This document shows, in pieces, positions 10,019 through 17,695 of a stretch of DNA of 64,000 nucleotides. The stretch's first letter is position 1, and every line of letters starts with the position of its first letter. Below the pieces are notes generated by a model. It made no database searches, was not told the DNA's origin, and saw only the letters and a program-made list of their open reading frames with translations. Position numbers and translations under genes: made by a program. Origin of the DNA: Lentisphaerota bacterium (GTDB taxonomy: Bacteria > Verrucomicrobiota > Lentisphaeria > Oligosphaerales > JABHEG01); NCBI GenBank assembly GCA_018676675.1, contig JABHEG010000217.1, forward strand, positions 1 through 64,000, written 5' to 3'.

Positions 10019-10939
10019 CTACTCCCAGCGTCTCCTGACAACGTACAGAGGCCGTTGCCGGACTTCGTCGTAGATGCGCTTGATATAGCTGCCAAGGATC
10101 CCAACCGACACCAACTGGGCGCCGGAGAAGAGGCTGATGCAGATGACCGTCGACGTCCAGCCCAGAATCGCCTCATGGGTGACGAATTTCTGGAAGAGGA
10201 CATTGCAGATCATGGCGAAGCCGAACAGCAGCCCCAGGACCCCGATGAAGAAACTGAACTTGAGGGGCAGCGAGCTGAAGTTGTATATGCCGTCCATGGC
10301 ATAGTGAACGAGGCGGCGGAAGGACTGCTTGCGCTGCCCCGCGAAACGGGCTTTGCGATCACAGAGCACTTCCGCGGAAGGCAGGCCGATCCAGCTTCGG
10401 AGTCCGGGAAAGAAGCGGTTCGCTTCAGAGAGCCCCAGGATTTCATCCTTAGCCTTTCTGGAGAGGCAGGAATAGTTACCTGCCTGCATGGGTATCTCGA
10501 TGTCGGCCACGCGGTGCTGAATGGTGTAGAAGAGCCTGAACATGATCCGCATGCCGAGACTCTCCTGACGGGCTTCACGCCTGACAAATACGACATCGTA
10601 GCCTTCTTCCAACTTCGCGACCAGCTTTGGAATCAGCTCGGGTGGGTCCTGCAGATCACCGTCCATAATCACGCTTACGTCACCGCGACTCAGCTCAAGG
10701 CACGCGTGTACGGCTGCGCTGAGCCCGAAGTTTCGGCTGAGCTCGAACACGCGGATCCGCTTTTCCCTCTTCTGGGCTTCCAGCAGCAGGGGCAAGGTTC
10801 TGTCGGTGCACCCGTCAAGGACGAAGACGAACTCGCAGTCGGGCAGAGGTTCCATGGCCGACTCGAGCCGTGAGAGCAGTTCCGAGACACACGCCTCTTC
10901 GTTGTGCAGCGGAATGGCGATGGAGATGTGTGGGTTCAT
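10019..10939 (-). CDS. GT2 polyprenyl-phosphate glycosyltransferase (DPM1/GtrB/ArnC-like)
   Basis: About 306 residues. The N-terminal ~220 residues form a GT-A domain with ISIAIPLHNEE at the start and IMDGDLQDPPELI carrying the metal-binding acidic residues. The C-terminal ~80 residues hold two membrane helices (around FFIGVLGLLFGFAMI and TSTVICISLFSGAQLVSVGILG) and a cytoplasmic tail. This is the architecture of enzymes that load a sugar from a nucleotide donor onto undecaprenyl phosphate. Placed upstream of three GT-C genes in the same direction, it is a good candidate to supply their lipid-linked donor. The open frame reaches 10999, but homology begins at ATG 10939. The exact sugar is unknown. 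Confidence 0.9.
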   Translation of the reverse strand: MNPHISIAIPLHNEEACVSELLSRLESAMEPLPDCEFVFVLDGCTDRTLPLLLEAQKREKRIRVFELSRNFGLSAAVHACLELSRGDVSVIMDGDLQDPPELIPKLVAKLEEGYDVVFVRREARQESLGMRIMFRLFYTIQHRVADIEIPMQAGNYSCLSRKAKDEILGLSEANRFFPGLRSWIGLPSAEVLCDRKARFAGQRKQSFRRLVHYAMDGIYNFSSLPLKFSFFIGVLGLLFGFAMICNVLFQKFVTHEAILGWTSTVICISLFSGAQLVSVGILGSYIKRIYDEVRQRPLYVVRRRWE

Positions 10940-11118
10940 TTTGGCGCTTGATCCCGTCGTTTGGCCGTCAATTCCACTACTCTCGCACCGGACGGGCATT
11001 GTGCAAGCCTGCAGGGGAGCGGCTCCACTTTCGTCGCCGGGAGGCTATCTTGTGAGCGTGCCCGCCAAGCTCCAGGGCAGCCTTCCTCAGGACGGGCTCT
11101 CTTCTGAACCGTGGGAGG

Positions 11119-11444
11119 ACCGCTCCTGGTAGTCACGGCTCTGACGGAAAGGCGGGCACGGGTGTTGCCTGAACAGAGCCGCGCACAACGTGAGCGGTCT
11201 TCCTACCGTCTGGAAGAAGCCCCCCTCCCGTTGGTCAGGGCTCGGAAGGAGCAGGTCACGGCTCTGACGGAAAGGCGGACACGGGACCGCTCCTGGTAGT
11301 CACGGCTCTGACGGAAAGGCGGACACGGGTGTTGCCTGAACCGAGCCGCGCACAACGTAAGCGGTCTTCCTGCCACCTGGAAGAAGACCCCTCCCGTTGG
11401 TCAGGGCTCGGGAAGAGCAAGTCACGGCTCTGACTGACAGTACG
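11119..11444 (+). repeat. Tandem array of two ~167-bp units with dispersed core
   Basis: Unit 1 (11119-11285) and unit 2 (11286-11444) are near-identical. Each starts with a 30-bp core (ACCGCTCCTGGTAGTCACGG and on), then carries GAGCCGCGCACAACGT (11174-11197 and 11341-11364) and ends in a partial core (GTCACGGCTCTGAC). The core and inner block recur elsewhere at 54921-55013 (inverted) and 61517-61580. The array fills most of the 509-base gap between the GT2 gene and gmhB. The remaining part (10940-11118) shows no gene. No unique spacers are present, so it is not a CRISPR. Confidence 0.9.
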
Positions 11445-11448
11445 AAGG

Positions 11449-12039
11449 ATGGTGAGTCCATTGGACACCAGCGGGAATCCCAACAGAGCCTGTTTCCTGG
11501 ATCGTGATGGCGTGCTCATCGAGGACGCACACTACCTGAGCTCCCCGGATCAGGTTCGCCTGATGCCCGGCATCTCGGGTTCGCTCCGGCGGTTGCGTCA
11601 GGAAGGGTATCTGCTGATCGTGGTCACCAACCAGTCAGGAGTGGCCAGGGGAGTCTTCCCCGAAGATGCGATACCCGCCGTGCATCAGCGTATCGACGAC
11701 CTGCTCGCCGCGGAGGGTGCCGGGATTGATGCGTACTACTACTGTCCACACCATGTGGAAGGCACTGTGAAGCGCTACGCCCGTTCGTGCAGTTGCCGGA
11801 AGCCGGAACCGGGCATGCTGCTGGCGGCGGCGACCGACTACCGGCTGGACTTGGGCGCGTCGTTCCTCATCGGCGACAAGCTGAGCGACCTACAGGCGGC
11901 TGAGAAGGCGGGATGTGCCGGCTATCTGGTGGAGACAGGGCATGGCCGTGAATACGCTGAACGCGGTCGCGCAGCCGGAATTCCCGTTGTGGCGGATGCC
12001 GTCAGTGCGGTGGACGCGTTCCTGGAAACCGCTCGCTGA
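11449..12039 (+). CDS. gmhB: D-glycero-D-manno-heptose 1,7-bisphosphate 7-phosphatase (HAD family)
   Basis: The 196-residue protein has the HAD nucleophile motif FLDRDGV (D18, D20), the second motif VVTNQSGVARG, and the late acidic motif IGDKLSDLQAAEKAG. The GmhB-type zinc site is visible as C99, H101, C114 and C116. The enzyme removes the 7-phosphate of heptose bisphosphate on the way to ADP- or GDP-heptose for LPS core or S-layer glycans; close relatives act on histidinol phosphate, so specificity is by family. The start is ATG 11449, with GAAGG only a few bases before it; TTG 11461 is an alternative with better spacing. It lies alone on the plus strand, converging on the prepilin-like gene. 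No other heptose gene is in the window. Confidence 0.9.
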   Translation: MVSPLDTSGNPNRACFLDRDGVLIEDAHYLSSPDQVRLMPGISGSLRRLRQEGYLLIVVTNQSGVARGVFPEDAIPAVHQRIDDLLAAEGAGIDAYYYCPHHVEGTVKRYARSCSCRKPEPGMLLAAATDYRLDLGASFLIGDKLSDLQAAEKAGCAGYLVETGHGREYAERGRAAGIPVVADAVSAVDAFLETAR

Positions 12040-12060
12040 GTGAGGGAATGCGCCCTTGCG

Positions 12061-12588
12061 TCAATGCGGGTCAGCCGGCCATGTCCCGACGTTGTGGGCC
12101 TTCTCTCTAGTCGCCCAATCCGGGGCCCGGAAGCCCTCCACATGGCCGTCGCCGAAGAGGACCGATCCGTACACCTTGTGGTTGGGGGTCGTGTAGCGGT
12201 CGATCGCCAGCCCTGTCGAGATGCCGCAACTTTTCTCCGTCATTCCTCCCTTGTAGACATAGTCCAGGCACAGGTCGGTCAAGACGGTTTCGCTGCCGGC
12301 TTTCGTCACCGTGCTCGGGCAGAGGAAGAGCTTGGTTGTCTTCACGTAGCTCTGGTCAACGAGCTTGTTCAGGCCGGCCGCGTTGTCTCCATTGGGGTAT
12401 TGCTCCTCGAAGGACGTGGCGTAGGATCGGATCGCGATCCCGATGTTCTTGAGATTGGCCATGCAGCTAACCCGACGAGTCTTTTCGCGGGCCTGGTTGA
12501 GAGCCGGCAACAACAAGGCGGCCAGAATGGCAATTATGGCGATCGTGACGAGTAATTCGACCAAGGTGAAGCGTTCTCTGAGGGGCAT
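12061..12588 (-). CDS. Prepilin-type N-terminal methylation protein, type II pseudopilin-like
   Basis: About 175 residues. The N-terminus [24 protein letters not shown] is a class III prepilin leader: a short basic leader, the F-TL-E cleavage site with conserved Glu, then a hydrophobic helix. The rest is a small extracellular head ending in [12 protein letters not shown], the H/DGH-type end typical of the large stand-alone pseudopilin families of PVC bacteria. The open frame extends to 12717, but ATG 12588 has AAGGA about 10 bases upstream and the leader starts right there. No pilus assembly genes are nearby, so it may be processed by PilD and displayed or secreted through machinery encoded elsewhere. 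Function is unknown. Confidence 0.85.
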   Translation of the reverse strand: MPLRERFTLVELLVTIAIIAILAALLLPALNQAREKTRRVSCMANLKNIGIAIRSYATSFEEQYPNGDNAAGLNKLVDQSYVKTTKLFLCPSTVTKAGSETVLTDLCLDYVYKGGMTEKSCGISTGLAIDRYTTPNHKVYGSVLFGDGHVEGFRAPDWATREKAHNVGTWPADPH

Positions 12589-12788
12589 CTCTCTGGGTCC
12601 TTCTTCCGTGGGCCTACCAAACTCGGATTGTCGCGAGGAGAGAGTTGCGGTTCCTTGCCCGCTCATTCTCATTCCCCGTTCACCACACAGTGTAGCGCTT
12701 GGGGGCCCCCATTCCAAGAAGAATCAGGAATCATTATTAGTTTGAGGTGAAAGGGCTGTTTCTACGTGTGTTCCCCGATGACTGTAAC

Positions 12789-13376
12789 TCACTTCACAGC
12801 TAGGTTGGCCCCGAGGGCAAAGGCCACGACTTTGGAGTCGAGTCCACCGCCTCCTTCCGGAGTCTGCAGGCAGGAGGCAAGCTCTTCGAGGGGGAGGAGA
12901 ACGACTTCAATATCCTCTCCATCTTCAGGCTGAGGCTCGGGGGTACGGTTGGCCGGGAGGTCTTCGTCGATATCGAGAGTGACGAGCCAGACCGCCTCGT
13001 TGCTCATTCCGGCCGAGCTGTAGGAAAGGGGAAGGACCTGGGTGACGTCGCCGGAGAATCCCGTCTCTTCGCGGAGTTCGCGCATGGCCGTCTGTTCCGG
13101 TGTCTCCCCCGCGTCCACCAACCCGGCCGGGAATTCCAGGACGACCTGATCGACGGGAGGGCGGTACTGCCGGCTCAGGACGAGCCGTCCGGACGGTTTC
13201 AGGACAGCCACCATCACGACAGCTCCGACCGTGCCCTCACGGGCGACAGACTCCCACATCCTGAGCTGCCCGTCGTGGCCGGTGTAGTCGACTTCCTCGA
13301 GCCGCAGCCAACGTCCTTTCCCAAGCGGGCGAGGCTCCCCTTGTCTTCGGGATGGGTGAGCTGAGCTTTCGGCCAC
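12789..13376 (-). CDS. Nudix hydrolase, ADP-ribose/nucleotide-sugar pyrophosphatase-like
   Basis: About 195 residues. The full Nudix box is present: G then five residues, E, seven residues, REL-REETGF (in the segment AGLVDAGETPEQ and on). Downstream sequence (PLSYSSAGMSNEAVWLVTLDID) matches the ADP-ribose pyrophosphatase subfamily. Such enzymes cleave ADP-ribose or other nucleoside diphosphate derivatives. The frame opens with GTG 13382, but AGGAG ends five bases before the GTG at 13376, which is the better start. It follows the cupin gene by about 21 bases and probably shares its transcript. A role in nucleotide-sugar housekeeping is inferred from the neighbouring dTDP-rhamnose genes. Confidence 0.88.
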   Translation of the reverse strand: MAESSAHPSRRQGEPRPLGKGRWLRLEEVDYTGHDGQLRMWESVAREGTVGAVVMVAVLKPSGRLVLSRQYRPPVDQVVLEFPAGLVDAGETPEQTAMRELREETGFSGDVTQVLPLSYSSAGMSNEAVWLVTLDIDEDLPANRTPEPQPEDGEDIEVVLLPLEELASCLQTPEGGGGLDSKVVAFALGANLAVK

Positions 13377-13397
13377 AATCACTCCTGTACGCCGCCA

Positions 13398-13745
13398 CTA
13401 GTACTGAACGATGAGGGCAACCATCTCGAGGGGGTCTGTGCCGACGGATTCGACTGCGTGTCCGCTGCCGTCCCCGGTCAGGATCGTGTCTCCGACGTTG
13501 ACGACTGCGGTCTCCGCACCATCCTGGATCTTCGCCTGTCCGCGGAGCACAATGAAGATCTCCTCCTCATCGACGTGGTCGTGCAGCCCGATACTGGCTC
13601 CGGGGGCGAGGGTCAGCTTGGCGCAGAGCCGGGTCTTCCCCTTGAGCTCGTCTTTCTTCCAGAAGTGCTCGATGACAACGTCGCCGTTTCCGCCACGCAT
13701 TTCTGTCCGTGTTTCGGAATCGTAGGTGCTTGCTCGTCGAATCAT
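13398..13745 (-). CDS. Small cupin-domain protein
   Basis: A single-domain cupin of about 115 residues. Motif 1 is visible as GASIGLHDHVDEEEIFIVLRG (H, H and E metal ligands) and motif 2 as GDTILTGDGSGHAVESVG (a single His). Cupins of this size bind a metal and often act as sugar isomerases or small-molecule sensors. Lying directly after rfbC, it may act on a nucleotide sugar or regulate the cluster. The open frame extends to 13886 inside rfbC, but ATG 13745 has GAGGG at suitable spacing and begins 19 bases after the rfbC stop. Specific activity cannot be assigned. Confidence 0.85.
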   Translation of the reverse strand: MIRRASTYDSETRTEMRGGNGDVVIEHFWKKDELKGKTRLCAKLTLAPGASIGLHDHVDEEEIFIVLRGQAKIQDGAETAVVNVGDTILTGDGSGHAVESVGTDPLEMVALIVQY

Positions 13746-13764
13746 GCGGGAACCCTCGGTCAAT

Positions 13765-14319
13765 TCAGGATTGGTATTGGAACATAACGGGCAGTTCTGC
13801 CAGAGGGCCATGCTGCTGGTCCTGCGCTGACAACACCGGGCTGTCGACCGGCCAGTCGATCCCCACATCCGGATCGTTCCAGGCAAAACCGCCAGCGGTT
13901 TCCGGGGCGTAGAAGTCGCTGCATTTGTAGAGGATCTCGGCCGTTGTGCTCAGGGCACAGAAGCCGTGCCCGAATCCCTTTGGGACAAAGAGCATCCGAC
14001 GGTTGTCCGCTGAGAGCTCATGCCCTTCCCATTGCCCATAGGTGGGTGAGCCGTGGCGGAGATCAACGATGACATCAAACACGCGACCAACAATGGCACG
14101 GACAAGTTTGTCCTGCGCTCGGGGGGGAGCCTGGAAGTGCATTCCTCGAACCGTTCCCGCGCAGGACTTCGAGTGGTTGTCTTGGACGAAGACGGCGTCA
14201 ATTCCAGCGTCGGTAAACGCGGCTTCGTTGTAGCTTTCGAAGAAGAACCCTCGCGGATCCTCAAAAACGCGTGGTTCGATGATGAACGCCTGGTCGAATT
14301 TGGTGGGTACAAGGTGCAT
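13765..14319 (-). CDS. rfbC: dTDP-4-dehydrorhamnose 3,5-epimerase
   Basis: About 184 residues, the usual RmlC length. The cupin-fold epimerase motifs are present: FEDPRGFFFESYN, FVQDNHSKS, GTVRGMHFQ (with the catalytic His), DVIVDLRHGSPTYG, FVPKGFGHGF and the late Tyr in LYKCSDFY. It converts dTDP-4-keto-6-deoxyglucose to dTDP-4-keto-L-rhamnose. TTG 14328 could open the frame; I prefer ATG 14319 (MHLVPTKF). It is separated from rfbB by a 223-base gap that holds a repeat element, and is followed closely by the cupin gene. Confidence 0.95.
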   Translation of the reverse strand: MHLVPTKFDQAFIIEPRVFEDPRGFFFESYNEAAFTDAGIDAVFVQDNHSKSCAGTVRGMHFQAPPRAQDKLVRAIVGRVFDVIVDLRHGSPTYGQWEGHELSADNRRMLFVPKGFGHGFCALSTTAEILYKCSDFYAPETAGGFAWNDPDVGIDWPVDSPVLSAQDQQHGPLAELPVMFQYQS

Positions 14320-14378
14320 TAGTGGCAATCACTCAGGTTGTTTAGCGTCACGACGGTCTCGTCGCGCTCACGACATTC

Positions 14379-14497
14379 GTGTGTAACTTCACCGATATGA
14401 GCACGAAACACACCGTTGGAGGCGCCGCATCTCCGTATGCGGCCAGGCCGGTTGCGGAGAACCTGCTCCTCCATGCGCTTTGGCTGACGTTACACAC
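14379..14497 (+). repeat. 119-bp element with terminal inverted repeats (MITE-like)
   Basis: The left end reads GTGTGTAACTTCA (14379-14391) and the right end is its near-perfect inverse TGACGTTACACAC (14485-14497), 12 of 13 matching. The interior includes GCATCTCCGTATGCGGCC, which resembles sequence near 20.17 kb in reverse. No ORF of note lies inside. Just outside is the 20-base block 14510-14529, which recurs inverted at 50130-50149. The element splits rfbC from rfbB. Whether it is mobile is not shown by this single copy. Confidence 0.6.
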
Positions 14498-14542
14498 TCG
14501 GGTATGACGGCCGGACCTTCGGCAGAGGCGACCGCTCACTTG

Positions 14543-15571
14543 TCACACTGCGCCGCGCCGACCGTACATCGCCTCATAGTAGGTCTGATACTCGCCCGAG
14601 ACAACCTGATCGAGCCATTCCTGATTGGTCAGGTACCACTGGATTGTCTGCGTGATTCCGGTATCAAAGTCCACCTGTGGGCGCCAGCCCAGGTCGCGTT
14701 CAATCTTGCTTGCATCGATCGCGTAACGCCGGTCGTGTCCGGGGCGATCTTTGACGAAGGTCATGAGCGACTCGGGCTTGCCCAGGTGCCGGAGAATCGT
14801 CTTGACCAGCTCGATATTGGCCAGCTCGTTGTTGCCGCCGACATTGTAGACCTCTCCGCTCTTCCCAGCCTGGAAAGCCCGCCAGATCGCGGCGCAGTGA
14901 TCACCGACGTAGAGCCAGTCACGGACGTTGAGCCCGTCCCCATAGATTGGCAGCGACTTGTCCTGGGTAGCGTTCATGATCATCAGGGGGATCAGTTTCT
15001 CGGGGAACTGAAGGGGGCCATAGTTGTTGGAGCAGCGGGTTATCACCGTGTCCATGCCATAGGTGTGATGGAACGCGTGGACGAGATGGTCTGCGCTTGT
15101 CTTGCTGGCGCTGTACGGTGAGTTGGGTGAGAGCGCGGTCGTTTCTGAGAACGCCCCCTCGGGGCCCAGAGAGCCGTAGACCTCATCTGTGGACACCTGC
15201 AGGAAACGCTTGATGCCCGCGCCGCGCCCTTCGTGCAACAGGTTGAGTGTCCCACCGACGTTGGTTTCAACGAACACTTGCGGGCCTGTGATTGAGCGAT
15301 CAACGTGGCTCTCGGCCGCGAAGTTGATGATGCCGTCGACGGCGTACTCGCGCAGGATGAAGCCCACGAGTTCGGGGTTTGTGATGCTCCCTTTGACAAA
15401 GTGATGCCGGGGCGAGTCCAGGCAGTCCCCCAGACTGGCCAGGTTCCCGGCGTAGGTCAGCGCATCCAGGTTGATGATCTGCACGTCCGGTTCCGTCTCA
15501 AGAAGCAGCCGGACGAAATTGCAGCCGATGAATCCGGCGCCACCTGTCACGAGCAGTGATTTGCAGTCCAT
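14543..15571 (-). CDS. rfbB: dTDP-glucose 4,6-dehydratase
   Basis: A 342-residue extended SDR enzyme. The NAD-binding motif is TGGAGFIG near the N-terminus, the active-site set is STDEVYG with YSASKTSADHLV (Tyr and Lys), and the family motifs TRCSNNYGP and DWLYVGDHC are present. It makes dTDP-4-keto-6-deoxyglucose, the first committed step to dTDP-rhamnose. The start ATG 15571 has GAGGG upstream. It lies downstream of rfbD with a 64-base gap, and all three rfb genes read leftward. No rfbA thymidylyltransferase is in the window. Confidence 0.96.
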   Translation of the reverse strand: MDCKSLLVTGGAGFIGCNFVRLLLETEPDVQIINLDALTYAGNLASLGDCLDSPRHHFVKGSITNPELVGFILREYAVDGIINFAAESHVDRSITGPQVFVETNVGGTLNLLHEGRGAGIKRFLQVSTDEVYGSLGPEGAFSETTALSPNSPYSASKTSADHLVHAFHHTYGMDTVITRCSNNYGPLQFPEKLIPLMIMNATQDKSLPIYGDGLNVRDWLYVGDHCAAIWRAFQAGKSGEVYNVGGNNELANIELVKTILRHLGKPESLMTFVKDRPGHDRRYAIDASKIERDLGWRPQVDFDTGITQTIQWYLTNQEWLDQVVSGEYQTYYEAMYGRRGAV

Positions 15572-15635
15572 AGTGTGTACCCTCAGGCTTCGGGGTCGCC
15601 GCCTGTTCTGAGGCGGTCGCCGCGTCTCACAATCT

Positions 15636-16511
15636 TCAGGTCGGTGCCGGGATTCGACCGTTGTCTTTGAGTTCTTCGAGGAATGTCGTCAGCGAGTCTT
15701 TCCAGGCCGGTCGTGGCCGAGTCAGGATACTGTCGATCTTTGTGCAGTCGAAACGGGAATTCAGGGGGCGCTCCGCTGCGGCCGGGAAGTCCGCCGTTCG
15801 ACAGGGAGCCAGGTTTCGCTTCAGTCCCAATACGTCGAGGATGTGCTCGGCAACGCTGTACCGCGTCGTGTATCCTGATGCTGCGAAATGGTAGAGCCCG
15901 GTCGTCTGCTGTTCGAGGAGCTCGATCAGGGCGTGGGAAACGTCGTGCGTCCACGTCGGGGCACCATGCTGGTCGTCGACCATCAGCAGGTCGCCTCCTC
16001 CGGCAACGCGTTCGAGGAACTTGGTGATGAAGTTGTTGCCGGCCTGGCCGAATGTCCACTGCACACGAACGACAGCAGCGGGGCAATCGGCTCCCAGTAC
16101 GGCGCGTTCGCCTCGCAGTTTCGTTTTTCCGTAGACGCTCAAAGGTGAGGGATCATCGTCTTCGTTGTAGGGGCGATCCGAGGCGCCGTTGAAGACGAAG
16201 TCCGTGCTGACATGGATGACATGCGTGTGGGCCCTGGCCGCGAGCTCTCCCAGGGCCGTCATGGCTCCTGCATTGACGGCTTCGGCCACATTTGGCTGTG
16301 CTTCGGCTCCGTCCACGTTGGTGTAGGCTGCACAGTTGACCACCGCGTCGGCATCACCCACCGCATCTGCGAGTTGAGACTCGTTGCAGATGTCGAACTC
16401 CGGCAGATCGTAGGCGGTGACGGTCACCCCTCTGGCGGCCAATTGGCAGCACAGTTCAGTTCCGAGCATTCCTCGGCCGCCAAGAACGGCGATTTTGGAG
16501 AATGGCAGCAC
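15636..16511 (-). CDS. rfbD: dTDP-4-dehydrorhamnose reductase
   Basis: About 291 residues from a GTG start at 16511. The Rossmann motif is AVLGGRGMLGTEL, the catalytic pair is in SVYGKTKLRGE (Tyr and Lys), and the conserved STDFVFNG and CAAYTNVD segments are visible. It reduces dTDP-4-keto-L-rhamnose to dTDP-L-rhamnose. The open frame extends 65 codons further to 16706, but that extension is unlike the family and overlaps the end of the E1 beta gene; GGAGG sits about 11 bases before the chosen GTG. The 188-base gap to E1 beta may hold its own promoter. Confidence 0.94.
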   Translation of the reverse strand: MLPFSKIAVLGGRGMLGTELCCQLAARGVTVTAYDLPEFDICNESQLADAVGDADAVVNCAAYTNVDGAEAQPNVAEAVNAGAMTALGELAARAHTHVIHVSTDFVFNGASDRPYNEDDDPSPLSVYGKTKLRGERAVLGADCPAAVVRVQWTFGQAGNNFITKFLERVAGGGDLLMVDDQHGAPTWTHDVSHALIELLEQQTTGLYHFAASGYTTRYSVAEHILDVLGLKRNLAPCRTADFPAAAERPLNSRFDCTKIDSILTRPRPAWKDSLTTFLEELKDNGRIPAPT

Positions 16512-16699
16512 CGGTCCTGGTCCTCCGATTGGCCGCGACCAACACGTGCCTCGGCATGATGAGGACAGTTTAGCCTCACTGGGGCCGGAATCAACCGAGG
16601 CTGGGCCTGGGGGCTCGCGGCACACCGGGCATCCCCTACCCGTGTTCCCGCCCGGGAGTTGCGGCTCTGAGGGCAGCGCGGACAGACTCGGCGAACAGC

Positions 16700-17695
16700 C
16701 TACCACTCAAGCGTGCGTCGGACGGCTCGGACAATGTCGTTGGCGCTGGGCAGCACGAACTTCTCGAGTTCGGGGGAGGCAGCTATGGGGACGTCTTTAG
16801 CCCCTACGCGCAGAACGGGGGCTTCAAGGCAGTCCATACATTCTTCCGCGATGATGGCGGCCACTTCCGCCCCTACTCCGCCGGTAACACACGCTTCCTC
16901 TACGCATACGGCCCGGCCCGTTCGGCCCACCGATTCCGCGATGGTTGCGCGGTCCAGCGGCTGCAGGCTCACCAAGTCGACGACCTCAATGCTCACTCCT
17001 GCAGCTGCGAACGAGTCCTTCACGGCCAGGCAAATGGGGACCATGGCCGAATAGGCAAAGAGGGTAACATCCTGGCCCTTGGCACTGACGATGGCCTTGT
17101 CCAGCGGTAGGCAGTACTCACCTGTGGGAACGTCGCCGCGCTGGGCGTAAAGCCGCTTGTTCTCGATGAACACAACGGGGTTCGGGTCCCGGATCGCGCT
17201 CTTGAGCAGTCCCTTGACCGCCGCTGCCGTGGAGGGCGCCACGACCTTGATCCCGGGGATTCCCACAAAGAGACTGCTGAGCATCTGTGAGTGGCTCGGG
17301 CCATAGCCGCCCTTTGCTCCCCCCGGTGTCCTGACCACCATCGGCACACTTACCTGCCCGTTGTACATGTAGTGGAGCTTACCGGCAGAGTTCAGGATCT
17401 GGTCCAGGGCCAGGGCAATGAAGTCCATGAACATGATCTCGACGACGGGTTTGAGTCCCATCATAGCGGCCCCGACGGCGACCCCTACGAAACTGTTTTC
17501 GGAGATTGGTGTTTCCTGCAGTCGTTTCGGCCCATACTTCTCATAGAGGCCGCGCGTGACTCCAAAGGCTCCACCGTAGACGCCGATGTCTTCGCCCATG
17601 AGCACGACGCTTGCGTCGCGGGCGAGTTCCTCATCCAGCGCTTCGTTGACCGCTTTCGAGAAGTAGATAGGGTCGGCAGCGTCTCGGTCAGGCAT
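16700..17695 (-). CDS. 2-oxoacid dehydrogenase E1 component, beta subunit
   Basis: About 331 residues matching the E1 beta subunit of pyruvate, acetoin or branched-chain type dehydrogenases. Visible landmarks are NEALDEELARD, VLMGEDIGVYGGAFGVT (with the catalytic Glu), ETPISENSFVGVAVGAA, RTPGGAKGGYGPSHSQ and EEACVTGGVGAEVAA. The frame is open from 17770, but ATG 17695 has GGAGG just upstream and overlaps the alpha-subunit stop by eight bases, a classic coupled arrangement. No E2 or E3 gene is in the window, so either partners are encoded elsewhere or the pair works on its own. The substrate cannot be decided from sequence. Confidence 0.92.
   Translation of the reverse strand: MPDRDAADPIYFSKAVNEALDEELARDASVVLMGEDIGVYGGAFGVTRGLYEKYGPKRLQETPISENSFVGVAVGAAMMGLKPVVEIMFMDFIALALDQILNSAGKLHYMYNGQVSVPMVVRTPGGAKGGYGPSHSQMLSSLFVGIPGIKVVAPSTAAAVKGLLKSAIRDPNPVVFIENKRLYAQRGDVPTGEYCLPLDKAIVSAKGQDVTLFAYSAMVPICLAVKDSFAAAGVSIEVVDLVSLQPLDRATIAESVGRTGRAVCVEEACVTGGVGAEVAAIIAEECMDCLEAPVLRVGAKDVPIAASPELEKFVLPSANDIVRAVRRTLEW

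Noticed and set aside
10007-10873. 288-residue plus-strand open frame
   Set aside because: It overlaps the GT2 gene completely on the opposite strand; the GT2 motifs are unambiguous.
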